Source: Chitinophaga pinensis (GTDB lineage Bacteria > Pseudomonadota > Gammaproteobacteria > Burkholderiales > Burkholderiaceae_C). From it: DNA of 43,973 bases. A program made the translations under genes and the position numbers. The notes below the pieces were generated by a model, which saw only the letters and a program-made list of their open reading frames with translations, searched no databases and was not told the DNA's origin. Within the stretch, counting starts at the first letter, position 1. Each line of letters starts with the position of its first letter. Shown here piece by piece: positions 8,618-19,163 of the stretch. The stretch covers positions 1-43,973 of the forward strand of contig CALPRQ020000031.1 in the NCBI GenBank assembly GCA_943326015.2. The letters are read 5' to 3'.

Positions 8618-8707
8618 GTTTTGGGAGCAATGCCCTGGTGATGCATCGGATTGGTGATTGAGACCCGATGGGCATCCGATCCGGGTGCGGACCGGCGGCA
8701 GCGGACC

Positions 8708-8728
8708 GCCCCGCCGTGGCGGCGGGGC
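8708..8728. terminator. hairpin after the RidA-family gene
   Basis: GCCCCGCCG-TGG-CGGCGGGGC, a perfect 9-bp stem with a 3-base loop, 10 bp past the stop codon of the minus-strand gene at 8739-9206. No T-run follows. It separates that gene from the amtB promoter. Confidence 0.55.
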
Positions 8729-8738
8729 AAGGCGCTGT

Positions 8739-9206
8739 TCAGGCGAGTTCGGCGATCAGTTCGATCTCGACGCAGGCGCCCAGCGGGATCTGGGCCACGC
8801 CGAAGGCGCTGCGCGCGTGCGTGCCGGCGGCGCCGAAGACCTCGCCGAACAGTTCCGAGCAGCCGTTGGTGACCAGATGCTGTTCGGTGAAGGTGGAGGT
8901 CGAGTTGACCAGGCTCATGACCTTGACGATGCGCCTGATGCCGTTGAGGTCGGTGCCGGCGGCGCGGCAGGCGTGTTCCAGCGTGCCCATCAGGTCGATG
9001 GCGATGGCGCGTGCGGCGGAGCGGCCTTGCTCGGTCGTCATGGTCAGGCCAAGCTGGCCGACCCAGGGCTTGCCGTCCTGCTTGGCGATATGGCCGCTCA
9101 GGAAGACCTGCTTGCCGCTCTGCACATAGGGCAGGTAGGCCGCGGCCGGCACGGCGACCGGGGGCAGGGTGATGTTCAGGGCTTGCAGTCGGGTGTAGAC
9201 GCTCAT
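8739..9206 (-). CDS. RidA/YjgF-family protein
   Basis: 155 residues of the YjgF/YER057c/UK114 family. RidA itself hydrolyses reactive enamine/imine intermediates released by PLP enzymes, but subfamilies differ and this one is not classic RidA by length or sequence. Family features seen: YVQSGKQVFLSGHIAKQDGK near residue 28, the helical segment RIVKVMSLVNSTSTF, and the C-terminal strand RSAFGVAQIPLGACVEIELIA, which keeps the substrate-site Arg and Glu pattern. The ATG is preceded by GGAG at good spacing. It is a stand-alone gene between the signalling operon and the amtB promoter, followed by a hairpin. Cytosolic. Confidence 0.88.
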   Translation of the reverse strand: MSVYTRLQALNITLPPVAVPAAAYLPYVQSGKQVFLSGHIAKQDGKPWVGQLGLTMTTEQGRSAARAIAIDLMGTLEHACRAAGTDLNGIRRIVKVMSLVNSTSTFTEQHLVTNGCSELFGEVFGAAGTHARSAFGVAQIPLGACVEIELIAELA

Positions 9207-9258
9207 TCGGGACTCCGGTCAGGGTTGCAAAGGCGCTGATTCTACGGATTGCCCGGAT

Positions 9259-10569
<1,311 letters not shown>

Positions 10570-10593
10570 GGTGATTTTTCTGGCTTTCAATTG

Positions 10594-12204
10594 CTACCGG
10601 CTGGCCGGCGCGCGGGCCTGGATGATGATCGCGGTGCGGTCGTCGGCCGCCTTGGTGCCCTGGGTGTAGGCCTCAAGGTCGCGCCGGATCTCGTCGAGCA
10701 GCGCCTGCGGCGTGGCCCCCGCGCGCAGGCCGCGCGCGAGGGCCTGCTTGAGGCGTTCCTCGCCATAGTGCAGCTGCTGCGCATCGACCGACTCCGAGAC
10801 ACCGTCCGAATACAGCAGCAGCGTGTCGCCGGCCTCGAACGGCGTGACATGCTGCTCGTAGACCTCGGATTCGAGTATGCCCAGGGGCAGGTTCATGCCG
10901 ACGAGTTCGATGATCTCGCGTCCGTCCCGAGGGGCGAGCAGGGTGGGCATGTGGCCGGCGTTGACCCAGGTCACCGTGCGCGTCGAGTCGTCGAAGCGCA
11001 GCAGGGACATCGTCACGAAAGTCCCGAGCTCGATCAGCTTGGGCGTGATGTCGGCGTGGATCGCGTTGACCAGTTCGGCCAGCGAGTGCATGCCGCCGCG
11101 GCGTGTCGCGGACAGTCGGGCCGAGGCCTTGCTGTAGGCGTTCTTGGCACCGGCGGCCGTCATCGCGGCCTTCAGGCCCTTGCCCATCACGTCGCCAGTC
11201 AGGATCTCGAAGCAGCTCGGCCCGAGCTGGGTGAAGGTGTAGAAGTCGCCGTCCACCCCCTGCGAGGCCTCGCTGCCGCAGGCCAGCGCAAAACCCTGCA
11301 GCTCGGCTGGCAGCTCGCCGAACAGCAGCTGTTTCTGGATCAGCGCGCCGGTCTCGAGTTCGAGCGCGCGAGCGCGCGCCAGCTCCTGTTCGGCGTCGAA
11401 GCGCGCCGTGATGTTTTGCTGCGTCGAAATGTAGTGCGTGATGTGTCCGTGCGGGCCATGCACCGGCGAGATGTTCCACTCGACGCGGTAGGGCTGGCCG
11501 TCCTTGCGGTAGTTGACGGTCGAGCCGTGGAACTGCCGGCCGTCGAGCAGGCATTGCTTGAGCTCGGCGATCAGCGTGCGGTCGGTCTCGGGGCCTTGCA
11601 GGATGCGCGGCGACTGGCCCATGAGCTCGGCGCGGGTGTAGCCGGTCAGCTCGCAGAACGCGGGGTTGCAGAACTGGATGAGCGGACCGTCGTGGTCGAA
11701 ATCGGCGTCGGTGATCAGCACCGCGTTGAACGACTGGCGTACCGCAAGCTCGAGCAGCGCGACCTCGCGCAGGTGGTGCTCGTGGCGGTGGTTGAGCTCA
11801 GCGAGCCGGACGCGCTGCTGCGCGAGGCGCAGATGCACCCCGAGGCGGGCTCGCACCAGCGCCGGGGTGAAGGGCTTGTGGATGAAATCGACCGCGCCCA
11901 GGGCCAGGCCACGGGCCTCGCTGGCGGCATCGGTCTTGGCGGTCACGAAGATCACCGGGATGTCACGGGTGGCGGCGTCTTGCTTGAGCGTCGCGCAGAC
12001 CTCGTAGCCGTCCATGTCCGGCATCATGATGTCGAGCAGGATCAGGTCGGGTTTGTCGTCGAGCGCGAGCCGCTTGAGTGCCCGCTGGCCCGAGGTCGCC
12101 GCGCTGAGCTCGTAGTCATGCTGCAGCGTCGCGATCAGAATCTGGATGTTGACGGGCGTGTCGTCGACGATCAGCAGACTGGGCCGGCTGTGGGGCTGTG
12201 TCAT
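10594..12204 (-). CDS. response regulator with PAS domain and PP2C/SpoIIE phosphatase output
   Basis: 536 residues. Receiver domain (about 8-125) with Asp58 in LILLDIMMPDMDGYEV, a PAS domain (about 150-265, NPAFCELTGYTRAELMGQSP) and a SpoIIE-type PP2C domain (about 315-530) with metal aspartates in LTGDVMGKG and LLLYSDGVSES. The PAS loop reads GQSPRILQG, so the flavin-binding Cys of LOV domains is absent. The start codon at 12204 overlaps the histidine-kinase stop by ATGA, which settles the start and indicates translational coupling. Expected role: phosphorylation by the upstream kinase, plus a PAS signal, sets phosphatase activity toward an unknown phosphoprotein. It differs from the downstream paralogue mainly by the PAS insertion. 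Confidence 0.92.
   Translation of the reverse strand: MTQPHSRPSLLIVDDTPVNIQILIATLQHDYELSAATSGQRALKRLALDDKPDLILLDIMMPDMDGYEVCATLKQDAATRDIPVIFVTAKTDAASEARGLALGAVDFIHKPFTPALVRARLGVHLRLAQQRVRLAELNHRHEHHLREVALLELAVRQSFNAVLITDADFDHDGPLIQFCNPAFCELTGYTRAELMGQSPRILQGPETDRTLIAELKQCLLDGRQFHGSTVNYRKDGQPYRVEWNISPVHGPHGHITHYISTQQNITARFDAEQELARARALELETGALIQKQLLFGELPAELQGFALACGSEASQGVDGDFYTFTQLGPSCFEILTGDVMGKGLKAAMTAAGAKNAYSKASARLSATRRGGMHSLAELVNAIHADITPKLIELGTFVTMSLLRFDDSTRTVTWVNAGHMPTLLAPRDGREIIELVGMNLPLGILESEVYEQHVTPFEAGDTLLLYSDGVSESVDAQQLHYGEERLKQALARGLRAGATPQALLDEIRRDLEAYTQGTKAADDRTAIIIQARAPASR
11006..11146 (-). repeat. near-identical block in tandem phosphatase genes, copy 2
   Basis: Partner of 9731-9871 in direct orientation, with 1275 bp between equivalent bases. 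The same two genes also share long similar tracts in their receiver domains (around 10290-10420 and 11930-12060). Confidence 0.85.
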
Positions 12205-14552
12205 GGCAGATTCCAATGGTGTTTTTTCGCGAAGTCCCGCAGTTGCTGCAACGCGGTCTCGAAATCGAAGTTCGCGATCGATTCGCCGACCGGGGCGTAA
12301 TCGGCTTGCCAGGGGGTTGCGGCGAGCAACGCCTGGATGGCCTCGCTGCCTTGCTGGGAACGGGTCTGGTTGCCTTCGAGCTGGAGCGCCAGTGCCTCGA
12401 TCTGGGGCCGCAGATCGGCGAGGTCGGTTTCGGGCACGGCTGATGCGGCGTCATCGGCCTGCGCGAGCACCGTCCTGAGCGGCTCCGGATCGCCGCCGAG
12501 CGCCTGTGCGGCCTGCTCCAGGCCGAGTGCCGGCGCTGCGACCGGCACGGGGTGGCGGACATCGGCGCGCGGCGCGCGCAGGCGGAACCAGAAGCGCGAG
12601 CCGCGACCGGGCTCGGAGTCGACGCCGATCTCGCCGCCCATGCGTTGCGCGAGCTGACGCGCGATGGCCAGTCCGAGGCCGCTGCCGCCATAGCGGCGCG
12701 TCCCCGAGCCGTCAACCTGCTTGAAGCGCTCGAAGACCATGCCGAGCTGTTCGGCCGCAATGCCGATGCCGGTGTCACTGACCGAGAACTCGAGCAGCGC
12801 GCTGTCGGCGTCGCTTTCGATCACATCGAGCTTGACCCGGACCCCGCCTTCACGGGTGAACTTGATTGCGTTGTCGATCAGCTTGGACAGCAGCTGGCGC
12901 AGGCACAGCGGATCGATCTGGTAATGCGTCTGCGCCCCCAGCTCGCAGCGGCTGTCCAGGCGCAGATGCTGGTGGCGCGCCGCGGCATCGAATGCCGTGA
13001 CGCAGTCGTGCAGCAGCCCGGGCAGCGCGCAGTCGACCCGGTTCAGCGGGTCCTGGTCGCTGTCGAACTGTGAGAAGTTGAGCAGGTCGTCGAGCAGCGT
13101 CTGCAGCTGCTGGCTGGATTCAAGCAGGACCTGCAGCTGCTGGTGGCGCTCGGTCGCGCTGAAATCCTGCCTGTCGAGCAGCTGCGCCATGCCGAGGATG
13201 CCGTTCATCGGCGTGCGCAGCTCGTGACTCATCCGCGCCAGGAATTCGGATTTGACCTGGTTGGCTGCCTCGGCCGTTTCCTTGGCGTCGCGCAGGCGGA
13301 TTTCGATCTCGCGCAGCGCCGCGAGATCGGCGGTGCGCTGGGTCAGCAGGTCTTCGAGGTTCTGTTGCTGGCGCCCGAGCTCGCGCTCGCGCGCCTCGAC
13401 GGTCCCCGCGAGCTCGTTGAGGGTCTGCGAGACCGCCTCGATCTCGTCACCGCTCCTGACCCCCGTGTAACTGGAGTAATCCTGCTGCTGGATCTTCTCG
13501 ATCTGGACGCGCAGTCTCAGCAGCGGTCGCTCGAGCAGGTGGTGCAGCACGAAGTGCGCGAGCAGCAGGGTGCAGCTGATCGCCAGCAGCAGCAGTCCCA
13601 GCAGTTGCAGCTGGTTGCGGTGCAGCAACTGCGCCACCTGGGCATGGGGCAGCTGGGCGGTGAAATAGACCGTCCCGCTGGCGGTCGGCTTGCTGATCAC
13701 GCCGAGGAAGGCGTCGCTGTGCTCGATCAGGGCGATCGGCGGGGCCGTGAGATCGGCGCCGAGCCGTTGGGCGCGATCGGCCTGCGGACTCACGAAGCTC
13801 GCGCTCATCGAATAGCCGAGATCGCGCGAAAAGTTCTCGAAGAAGCTGCGGTCGAGGACCCGGTTCATCTCGATATGGCCAATGACTTCCCCCGCGTCGT
13901 CGCGCAGGATGCTCAAGTGGGAGCGGATCAGCAGCTTGTCGTCGAGCGGGTGGTAGCTGATGGTGATCGCAGCGTCGGGTCCGCGGTTCTGGTAGCCCGG
14001 GTGCTGCAGGCGCACCAGGCCGTCCTGTGGCGGCAGCGGGGCCGGTGCGTAGAGCGTCTCGGCTTCGTCGCGCTGCTGCGCGGCGGCCTGGCCGTCGGCG
14101 AAGGTGATGTAGGTCAGCCGGTAGCGGTCCTGCGCCTTGCGGACATAGGCGATCAGCTCGCCGTGGCGGTCGTAGAGCATGGCGCTGTGGTGGAAGGCCA
14201 GCTTGGCGTGCGTGAGCAGCTCGTTCGCGATGATCTTCTTTTCCTCGTCGATCAGGAAGCGGTTGTACTGGCTCTTGTCCTGGTAGCGGTCGATCAGGCT
14301 CACCGAGGCAGTGAACTCGGGATCCTGCTGCACGAAGGCCACGCCCTCGCGCAGCAGGGTCTCGGTGTGCGTCAGCTGCAGGGCCAGGCGGTCGAAACCG
14401 TGCTGGAGCTGCTGCTGGGACTGTTCGCGGAAATGGGCCTTGAGCTCGCTGTCGAAGTAGAAACCCAGGATCGTGGTCAGGAAAACGACGAGGCCGATCA
14501 CCAAGGTCGTCAGCTTGGATTTGAGCTTGAACTGGATGACCGGCAAGGACAT
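12201..14552 (-). CDS. membrane sensor histidine kinase
   Basis: 783 residues. TM1 at about 15-33, a periplasmic sensor of about 280 residues (Cache-like by its alternating strand and helix pattern; includes LYDRHGELIAYVRKAQDRY), TM2 at about 311-333, then HAMP and coiled coil (340-425). The HisKA domain has phospho-acceptor His443 in RMSHELRTPMNGILG. The ATPase domain has an N box (LIDNAIKF), DTGIG and GSGLGLAIARQLAQRMGG. After the ATPase a ~110-residue tail follows that is neither a receiver nor a complete HPt domain, and it ends near FDFETALQQLRDFAKKHHW. It lies 7 bp after the binding-protein gene and overlaps the next regulator by 4 bp. The binding protein is likely its periplasmic ligand receptor, and the two response regulators its targets. 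Confidence 0.92.
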   Translation of the reverse strand: MSLPVIQFKLKSKLTTLVIGLVVFLTTILGFYFDSELKAHFREQSQQQLQHGFDRLALQLTHTETLLREGVAFVQQDPEFTASVSLIDRYQDKSQYNRFLIDEEKKIIANELLTHAKLAFHHSAMLYDRHGELIAYVRKAQDRYRLTYITFADGQAAAQQRDEAETLYAPAPLPPQDGLVRLQHPGYQNRGPDAAITISYHPLDDKLLIRSHLSILRDDAGEVIGHIEMNRVLDRSFFENFSRDLGYSMSASFVSPQADRAQRLGADLTAPPIALIEHSDAFLGVISKPTASGTVYFTAQLPHAQVAQLLHRNQLQLLGLLLLAISCTLLLAHFVLHHLLERPLLRLRVQIEKIQQQDYSSYTGVRSGDEIEAVSQTLNELAGTVEARERELGRQQQNLEDLLTQRTADLAALREIEIRLRDAKETAEAANQVKSEFLARMSHELRTPMNGILGMAQLLDRQDFSATERHQQLQVLLESSQQLQTLLDDLLNFSQFDSDQDPLNRVDCALPGLLHDCVTAFDAAARHQHLRLDSRCELGAQTHYQIDPLCLRQLLSKLIDNAIKFTREGGVRVKLDVIESDADSALLEFSVSDTGIGIAAEQLGMVFERFKQVDGSGTRRYGGSGLGLAIARQLAQRMGGEIGVDSEPGRGSRFWFRLRAPRADVRHPVPVAAPALGLEQAAQALGGDPEPLRTVLAQADDAASAVPETDLADLRPQIEALALQLEGNQTRSQQGSEAIQALLAATPWQADYAPVGESIANFDFETALQQLRDFAKKHHWNLP

Positions 14553-14559
14553 GGCTGGT

Positions 14560-15477
14560 TCAGAAGACCGGAGCGATCTGCTCGACGTTGTCGCGCGTGA
14601 CGAGCAGGACCGGAATCACGACATGCCTGGGCACCGATTCGCCCTGGAGGATCTGGCGCGCGATGGTCACGGTCTGTCGGCCGCCGAGCGGAAACAGCAC
14701 CGAGCCGGTCTGCGTGCCCTGGCGGATCGCCTCGCGCGCCTCGCTGGTGTAGTCGCAGCCGATCATGACGATCGATTTCGGGTCGATGCCGTTCTTGCCC
14801 AGCACCAGGCGCACACCGCTGAGCATGCTGTCGCTCTCGGCGAAGATCGCGTCGACCCGGATGCCTTCGGCCAGCAGTTTTTCCATCTCGACGACCGCGT
14901 CCTTGCGCAGGTAGTTGCCGACGCGGCGGATGACCCGGATGCCCTTGTGCCGGCCGATTTCGTCGAGGAAGCCCTTGCTGCGCAGTTGGGTGACGTCGGC
15001 GCTGGGCAGACCCTCGAACAGCAGCACCAGGCCACGGCCCTTGAGGCGGCGCGCGATCTCGCGTGCGCCCAGGGCACCGATGCGCAGGTTGTCCGAGTTG
15101 ATGAAGGTGGTGTAGTCCTTGCCTTCGATGCCGCGGTCCAGGATGATGACGGGGATGCCGCTGCGCTGCGCCTGGCTCACTGCGGGAACGACAGCCTTCT
15201 CGTCATTGGTGCCGACCACCAGCAGATCGACACGCTGCTCGGTGAATTGCTCGATCTGCCGGATCAGCAACGAGGTCTGGCCCCTGGCGTCGGAATGGAC
15301 GAATTGCAGCTCGGGGTATCTGGCGGCTTCAACGCGGGTCTCCTCGACCTGGGCGCGGCGGAAGTCGTTGGCCATCGTGTCCTGGGCGAAGGCAATGACT
15401 TTCCTGCCTTCCTCGGCGCCGACCGCAGCCGACAGGCAGCAGGCGAGCAGCAGACAGAGGTCACGAAGTATTTTCAT
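14560..15477 (-). CDS. periplasmic sugar-type binding protein (peripla_BP_4 / RbsB-like)
   Basis: 305 residues. Signal peptide MKILRDLCLLLACCLSAAVGA, cleaved near residue 21. The mature part is a type-I periplasmic binding protein: KVIAFAQDTMANDFRRAQVE, then IEQFTEQRVDLLVVGTND, IPVIILDRGI, GLVLLFEGLPSAD, and DAIFAESDSMLSG, all in the order seen in ribose/AI-2-type receptors. No ABC permease or ATPase gene is nearby; instead it is the first gene of an operon with a histidine kinase 7 bp downstream. This suggests that it reports a ligand to the kinase, in the manner of LuxP-LuxQ, rather than feeding a transporter. ATG 15477 is chosen because it starts the signal peptide. The ligand is unknown. 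Confidence 0.9.
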   Translation of the reverse strand: MKILRDLCLLLACCLSAAVGAEEGRKVIAFAQDTMANDFRRAQVEETRVEAARYPELQFVHSDARGQTSLLIRQIEQFTEQRVDLLVVGTNDEKAVVPAVSQAQRSGIPVIILDRGIEGKDYTTFINSDNLRIGALGAREIARRLKGRGLVLLFEGLPSADVTQLRSKGFLDEIGRHKGIRVIRRVGNYLRKDAVVEMEKLLAEGIRVDAIFAESDSMLSGVRLVLGKNGIDPKSIVMIGCDYTSEAREAIRQGTQTGSVLFPLGGRQTVTIARQILQGESVPRHVVIPVLLVTRDNVEQIAPVF

Positions 15478-15609
15478 CGGGGGATGCGGGCTGATTGTAA
15501 GAATGCGTAATTTTATCGCGCAGGGTTGTCGCACCTTGCGTGTCCCGTAGCCACGAGCGATGTCGTCAAGATGCGCGAGGGATGCGCATTCTACGGCCGT
15601 GTTGCACGG

Positions 15610-16503
15610 CTACTGGTCCGGGTATTCCTCGGGCGGTGCGACCGTGACCTCGACTTGCAGGCTGTGCGCGCCGCCGCCCTGGATCACGCCGCGCAGCGGC
15701 GAGACGTCGCCGAAGTCACGTCCCTGCGTGAGCGTGACATAGTCTTCGCCCGGGCTGGGGCTGCCGCAGCGGTCGTTGGTCGGGTCGAAGTCGTGCCAGC
15801 CGCCGTCGCACCAGACCGAGACCCAGGCGTGCGAGGCATCGGCGCCGATCAGGCGCGGCTGGCCGGGCGGGGGCTGGGTCAGCAGGTAGCCGCTGACGTA
15901 GCGCGCGGCCAGCCCCAGGCTGCGCAGGCAGCCCAGCATGATATGGGCGAAGTCCTGGCACACGCCCTTGCCCTGCGCCAGTGCCTGCAGCGCCGGCGTG
16001 TTGACCTGGGTGCTGGCGGTTTCGTACTGCAGTTCCAGGTGGATCTTGCTGCACAGCGCTTCGCAGGCTTGCAGCAGAGGCCGTCCGGGGGTGAAGACGG
16101 GGCGTGCGAAGGCCGCGAAGGCGTCGTCCAGCGGGACATAGGGCGAGGCGAAGGTGAATTCGGTCGCCGGTTCGTAGCTGGCACCGGCGTGGTAGCGAAA
16201 GCCCTCGCGCACCGGTTCCCAGGCCGGCGAGTCCGGCAGGGGTCCCGGCGGCGCAGTGCGCACCAGGCTGTCGGCGCTGACATCGAGCTTGTCATGCGCG
16301 CTTTGCAGCGCGAAGAAGCTGCGCCAGTTGCCGAAGGCGTCCAGGCCCTGTTCGAGCTGTGACGGCTCGGGGCTGATGCTCAGCTGGTGCTCGATGAGTT
16401 GCTGGCCCTTGCGGTCGAGCGGACGCAGGTGGGCCAGGTGCTGGGCCAGCAGCACCGGGGTCTGGTAGCGGTAGCGGGTGTGGTGGACGATGCGCAGCAG
16501 CAT
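15610..16503 (-). CDS. transglutaminase-like cysteine protease family protein
   Basis: 297 residues. An N-terminal beta domain typical of bacterial transglutaminases (MLLRIVHHTRYRYQTPVLLA) is followed by the transglutaminase core with catalytic triad Cys182 (GKGVCQDFAH), His225 (DASHAWVSVW) and Asp240 (HDFDPTND). Cytosolic, with no signal peptide. It starts 2 bp after the stop of the ATP-grasp/alpha-E gene, so the two are one operon. In the literature this family is linked with ATP-grasp, alpha-E and DUF2126 proteins as a predicted peptide-synthesis or protein-tagging system, in which the transglutaminase would cut or transfer the peptide. The biochemistry is not established. Confidence 0.9.
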   Translation of the reverse strand: MLLRIVHHTRYRYQTPVLLAQHLAHLRPLDRKGQQLIEHQLSISPEPSQLEQGLDAFGNWRSFFALQSAHDKLDVSADSLVRTAPPGPLPDSPAWEPVREGFRYHAGASYEPATEFTFASPYVPLDDAFAAFARPVFTPGRPLLQACEALCSKIHLELQYETASTQVNTPALQALAQGKGVCQDFAHIMLGCLRSLGLAARYVSGYLLTQPPPGQPRLIGADASHAWVSVWCDGGWHDFDPTNDRCGSPSPGEDYVTLTQGRDFGDVSPLRGVIQGGGAHSLQVEVTVAPPEEYPDQ

Positions 16504-16505
16504 GT

Positions 16506-19049
16506 TCAGGCCATCAGGCTGGTGTTGACGCGGTCGGCGTGGCTGAAGTAGCGCTGTGCGAGCTGGTCGGACAGCGTCAGCATGGCGGACTCGATCTGGC
16601 GCATCAGCGGCAGCAGCGGCGGGTTCATCAGCGAGTCCAGCGTCCAGTCGTCGGGATCCGGCAGCAGGTCCTTGAGCTCGACCCCGCCCTCGCTGGCACG
16701 CGGCAGCTTGCCCAGGCGCGAGCGCAGCGTCGACAGTACCCAGCCCAGCGAGCGCGGGTTGTCGCGGTTGACGATCAGCACGTCGAGCAAGGCGGTACGG
16801 TCGCGCCGCTGCTGGTACTGGAAGTGGAAGGTGATCGTGCTGTCGAACAAGGCCAGCACCGCCTCGAAGCCGTCGTCCCGGCGCAGGCAGCCGCTGTCCA
16901 TTGCCAGCGCCAGCGCGCCCGCCAGCTGGTACAGGCGCTCGATATGGCGGCCGATGCTGAGCATGCGCCAGCCATCGTCCCGCACCATGCGGTCGGTCTG
17001 TTCGCCGGTGATGGCCGTCAGCAGTCCGCTGGCTTCGTCCAGCGCGTCGCGCGCGTCCTGCACCGAACAGCCGTCACCGTTGGCGGCGACGGCGCAGAGG
17101 GCGGCCAGACGCGCCGTGAATTGCTTGTCGACGCGCTCGATCAGTGCCCGCAGGTCGAGCGACAGGCGCTCGCGCACCTGGTCGGCGGCCAGGCGCAGCG
17201 CGCGCAGGTTGTAGCCCACGCTGCTCGATCCACTGCCGAGCTGTTCGATCAGCGCGCGCTCGAAGTCGCGTGGCGACGGCGTGGCCTTGGTTCGGCTCCA
17301 GGGCAGCAGGCCCTGGTGGCGCGCGGCCAGGCCCAGCCAGCTCAGCAGTTCAGGGCTGTTGAGCTGTTCGCCCTGCAGCAGGCGCAGCGCCAGCCTGGCC
17401 AGTCGCAGGCTGTTGTCGGCGCGTTCGGTATAGCGTCCGAGCCAGAACAGGTTCTCGGCCGAGCGGCTTGAGACGATGCGTTTCTGCTGGGCGTGCGCGC
17501 GCGCGTTGTGCGCGTCGGACAGCAGGCTGGTGCGGTCGACCTTGCCCTCGGTCCGGACCCAGCAGTCGGCGCTGCTGCCGCCACTCTGCATCGAGGCGAT
17601 CGCCTGGCCGGGCGGAGCCATGCGCACCAGTCCGCCGGGCAGCACGCGCCAGGATTGCGGACCGTCGCAGAGCGCGAACACGCGCAGCATGGCGGCGCGC
17701 GGCACGATTTCGCCTTCGCGCCAGGTCGGCTGCCGGGACAGCGGCAGGTAGGACTGCAGCGTGTACTGGTCGGGCTGCAGGCGGATGCGCTCGCGCAGCC
17801 GGGCCATTTCCTTCGGGCTCAGCAGGGGGCCGATCTCGGTCTCGCTGCTGGCCCTGGGGTAGGTGCGCTTGACCACGCTGCGCCCGAGCCGGTGCAGGCC
17901 GTCTGCCAGGCTGGCGGCCTCGCCGCACCACCAGGTGGGCAGCGAGGGCAGGCTGAGTTCCTCGCCGAGCAGGCGCCGGCTGATCGCGGGCAGGAAACCC
18001 AGCAGCGCGGCCGATTCCAGCGGCGCCGATCCCGGGGCGTTGGCCAGCAGGACATGGCCGGCGCGCACCGCCTGCATCAGGCCCGGCACGCCGAGCGCCG
18101 ACTCCGAGCGCAGCTCGAGCGGGTCCAGCCATTCGTCGCCCAGGCGCTTGATCAGCACGTCGACCGGCTCCAGCCCGTGCAGGGTCTTGAGGTAGACGCG
18201 TTGGTCGCGCACCGTCAGGTCGTTGCCCTCGACCAGCGGCAGGCCCAGGTAGCGCGCCAGGTAGGCATGCTCGAAATAGGTCTCGTTGTAGGGGCCGGGC
18301 GTCAGCAGCGCGATGCGCGCGTCGGCGCCTCTGGGGCTGAGCGCATGCAGACCCTGCATCAGCGCCTGGTAGCTCGCGCCCAGGCGCTGCACCCGCATCG
18401 CATTGAAGGCGTTCGGGAACTGGCGTCCGATCGCGATCCGGTTTTCCAGCAGGTAGCCCAGACCGGAGGGCGCCTGGGTGCGGTGCGAGACCACTCGCCA
18501 GCGGCCATCGGGACCATGGGCGAGGTCGACCGCGACCACATGCAGCCAGGTGTCGCCAGCGGCTTGCACCCCGCGCATGGCGCGCAGGTAGCCCGGGTGC
18601 CCCTGCACCAGGGCTGGCGGCAGCAGGCCCTCCTGCAGCAGCTGCTGCGGGCCGTAGAGGTCGGCCAGGATGGCGTTGAGCAGCCGGGTGCGCTGCAGCA
18701 CGCCGGCTTCGATTCCGGCCCATTCGGCCGCCGGGATGATCAGTGGAAACAGGTCAACCGACCAGGGGCGCTGCAGGCTGTCCTGATCGGCATAGACGTT
18801 GTAGGTCACGCCGTTGTCGCGCAACTGGCGTGCCACGCCCTGCTCGCGCCGGTCCAGCTCGGCCAGGCCCTCGCTGTCGAGATGGGAGAAGAATTCGGCC
18901 CAGTCCGGCGCCAGCTGGTCTGGCAGGTCAGCGCCGGCCAGGCCGCCGCGCAGTTCGTCGTGATGGCCGGCGGCGACCGGACGCGCGAGCGCCATCGCCT
19001 GCGGACAGGTGATGGCGGATTCAGGCTTGGGCTGGAGGATGTCGTTCAA
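16506..19049 (-). CDS. fusion of circularly permuted ATP-grasp (DUF404/DUF407) and alpha-E (DUF403) domains
   Basis: 847 residues. Residues about 60-520 are a circularly permuted type-2 ATP-grasp (NGVTYNVYADQDSLQRPWSV, LTPGPYNETYFEHAYLARYL, VVKRTYPRASSETEIGP), an amide-ligase-type fold. Residues about 530-840 are an alpha-E helical domain (SSRSAENLFWLGRYTERADN), found almost always with such ligases. Elsewhere in the window (33632-36053) the same two domains are separate genes. The annotated start is a TTG at 19049 with no good Shine-Dalgarno; ATG 18995 (MALARPVAAGHHDEL) is a plausible alternative. With the island removed, the DUF2126 gene would end only 80 bp upstream of it on the same strand. 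Confidence 0.9.
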   Translation of the reverse strand: MNDILQPKPESAITCPQAMALARPVAAGHHDELRGGLAGADLPDQLAPDWAEFFSHLDSEGLAELDRREQGVARQLRDNGVTYNVYADQDSLQRPWSVDLFPLIIPAAEWAGIEAGVLQRTRLLNAILADLYGPQQLLQEGLLPPALVQGHPGYLRAMRGVQAAGDTWLHVVAVDLAHGPDGRWRVVSHRTQAPSGLGYLLENRIAIGRQFPNAFNAMRVQRLGASYQALMQGLHALSPRGADARIALLTPGPYNETYFEHAYLARYLGLPLVEGNDLTVRDQRVYLKTLHGLEPVDVLIKRLGDEWLDPLELRSESALGVPGLMQAVRAGHVLLANAPGSAPLESAALLGFLPAISRRLLGEELSLPSLPTWWCGEAASLADGLHRLGRSVVKRTYPRASSETEIGPLLSPKEMARLRERIRLQPDQYTLQSYLPLSRQPTWREGEIVPRAAMLRVFALCDGPQSWRVLPGGLVRMAPPGQAIASMQSGGSSADCWVRTEGKVDRTSLLSDAHNARAHAQQKRIVSSRSAENLFWLGRYTERADNSLRLARLALRLLQGEQLNSPELLSWLGLAARHQGLLPWSRTKATPSPRDFERALIEQLGSGSSSVGYNLRALRLAADQVRERLSLDLRALIERVDKQFTARLAALCAVAANGDGCSVQDARDALDEASGLLTAITGEQTDRMVRDDGWRMLSIGRHIERLYQLAGALALAMDSGCLRRDDGFEAVLALFDSTITFHFQYQQRRDRTALLDVLIVNRDNPRSLGWVLSTLRSRLGKLPRASEGGVELKDLLPDPDDWTLDSLMNPPLLPLMRQIESAMLTLSDQLAQRYFSHADRVNTSLMA

Positions 19050-19127
19050 GATCGGAGGAGGCGCAGGCGGCTGGGACAGTGGCGAGTATGCCTGTTTCGC
19101 CGCCCTGCGCCCGCCTGCCGCCTGCGC

Positions 19128-19163
19128 TTTCAGCGCCTCAGGTCGAGCGTGAAGGGGAACTCG
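19128..19163 (-). repeat. left 36-bp direct repeat: displaced 3' end of the DUF2126 gene
   Basis: Matches 27502-27537 at 35 of 36 bases, with one silent change at 19138. On the minus strand it still encodes EFPFTLDLRR and stop, the exact C-terminus of the 27504-31022 protein, but nothing homologous precedes it. It is best read as the original end of that gene, pushed away by the inserted block; it has the form of an attachment-site copy. Confidence 0.85.

Noticed and set aside
11440-11680. LOV-like photoreceptor in the PAS domain of the 10594-12204 regulator
   Set aside because: The loop GQSPRILQG resembles the LOV loop but lacks the cysteine that forms the flavin adduct, so it is more likely an ordinary PAS sensor.
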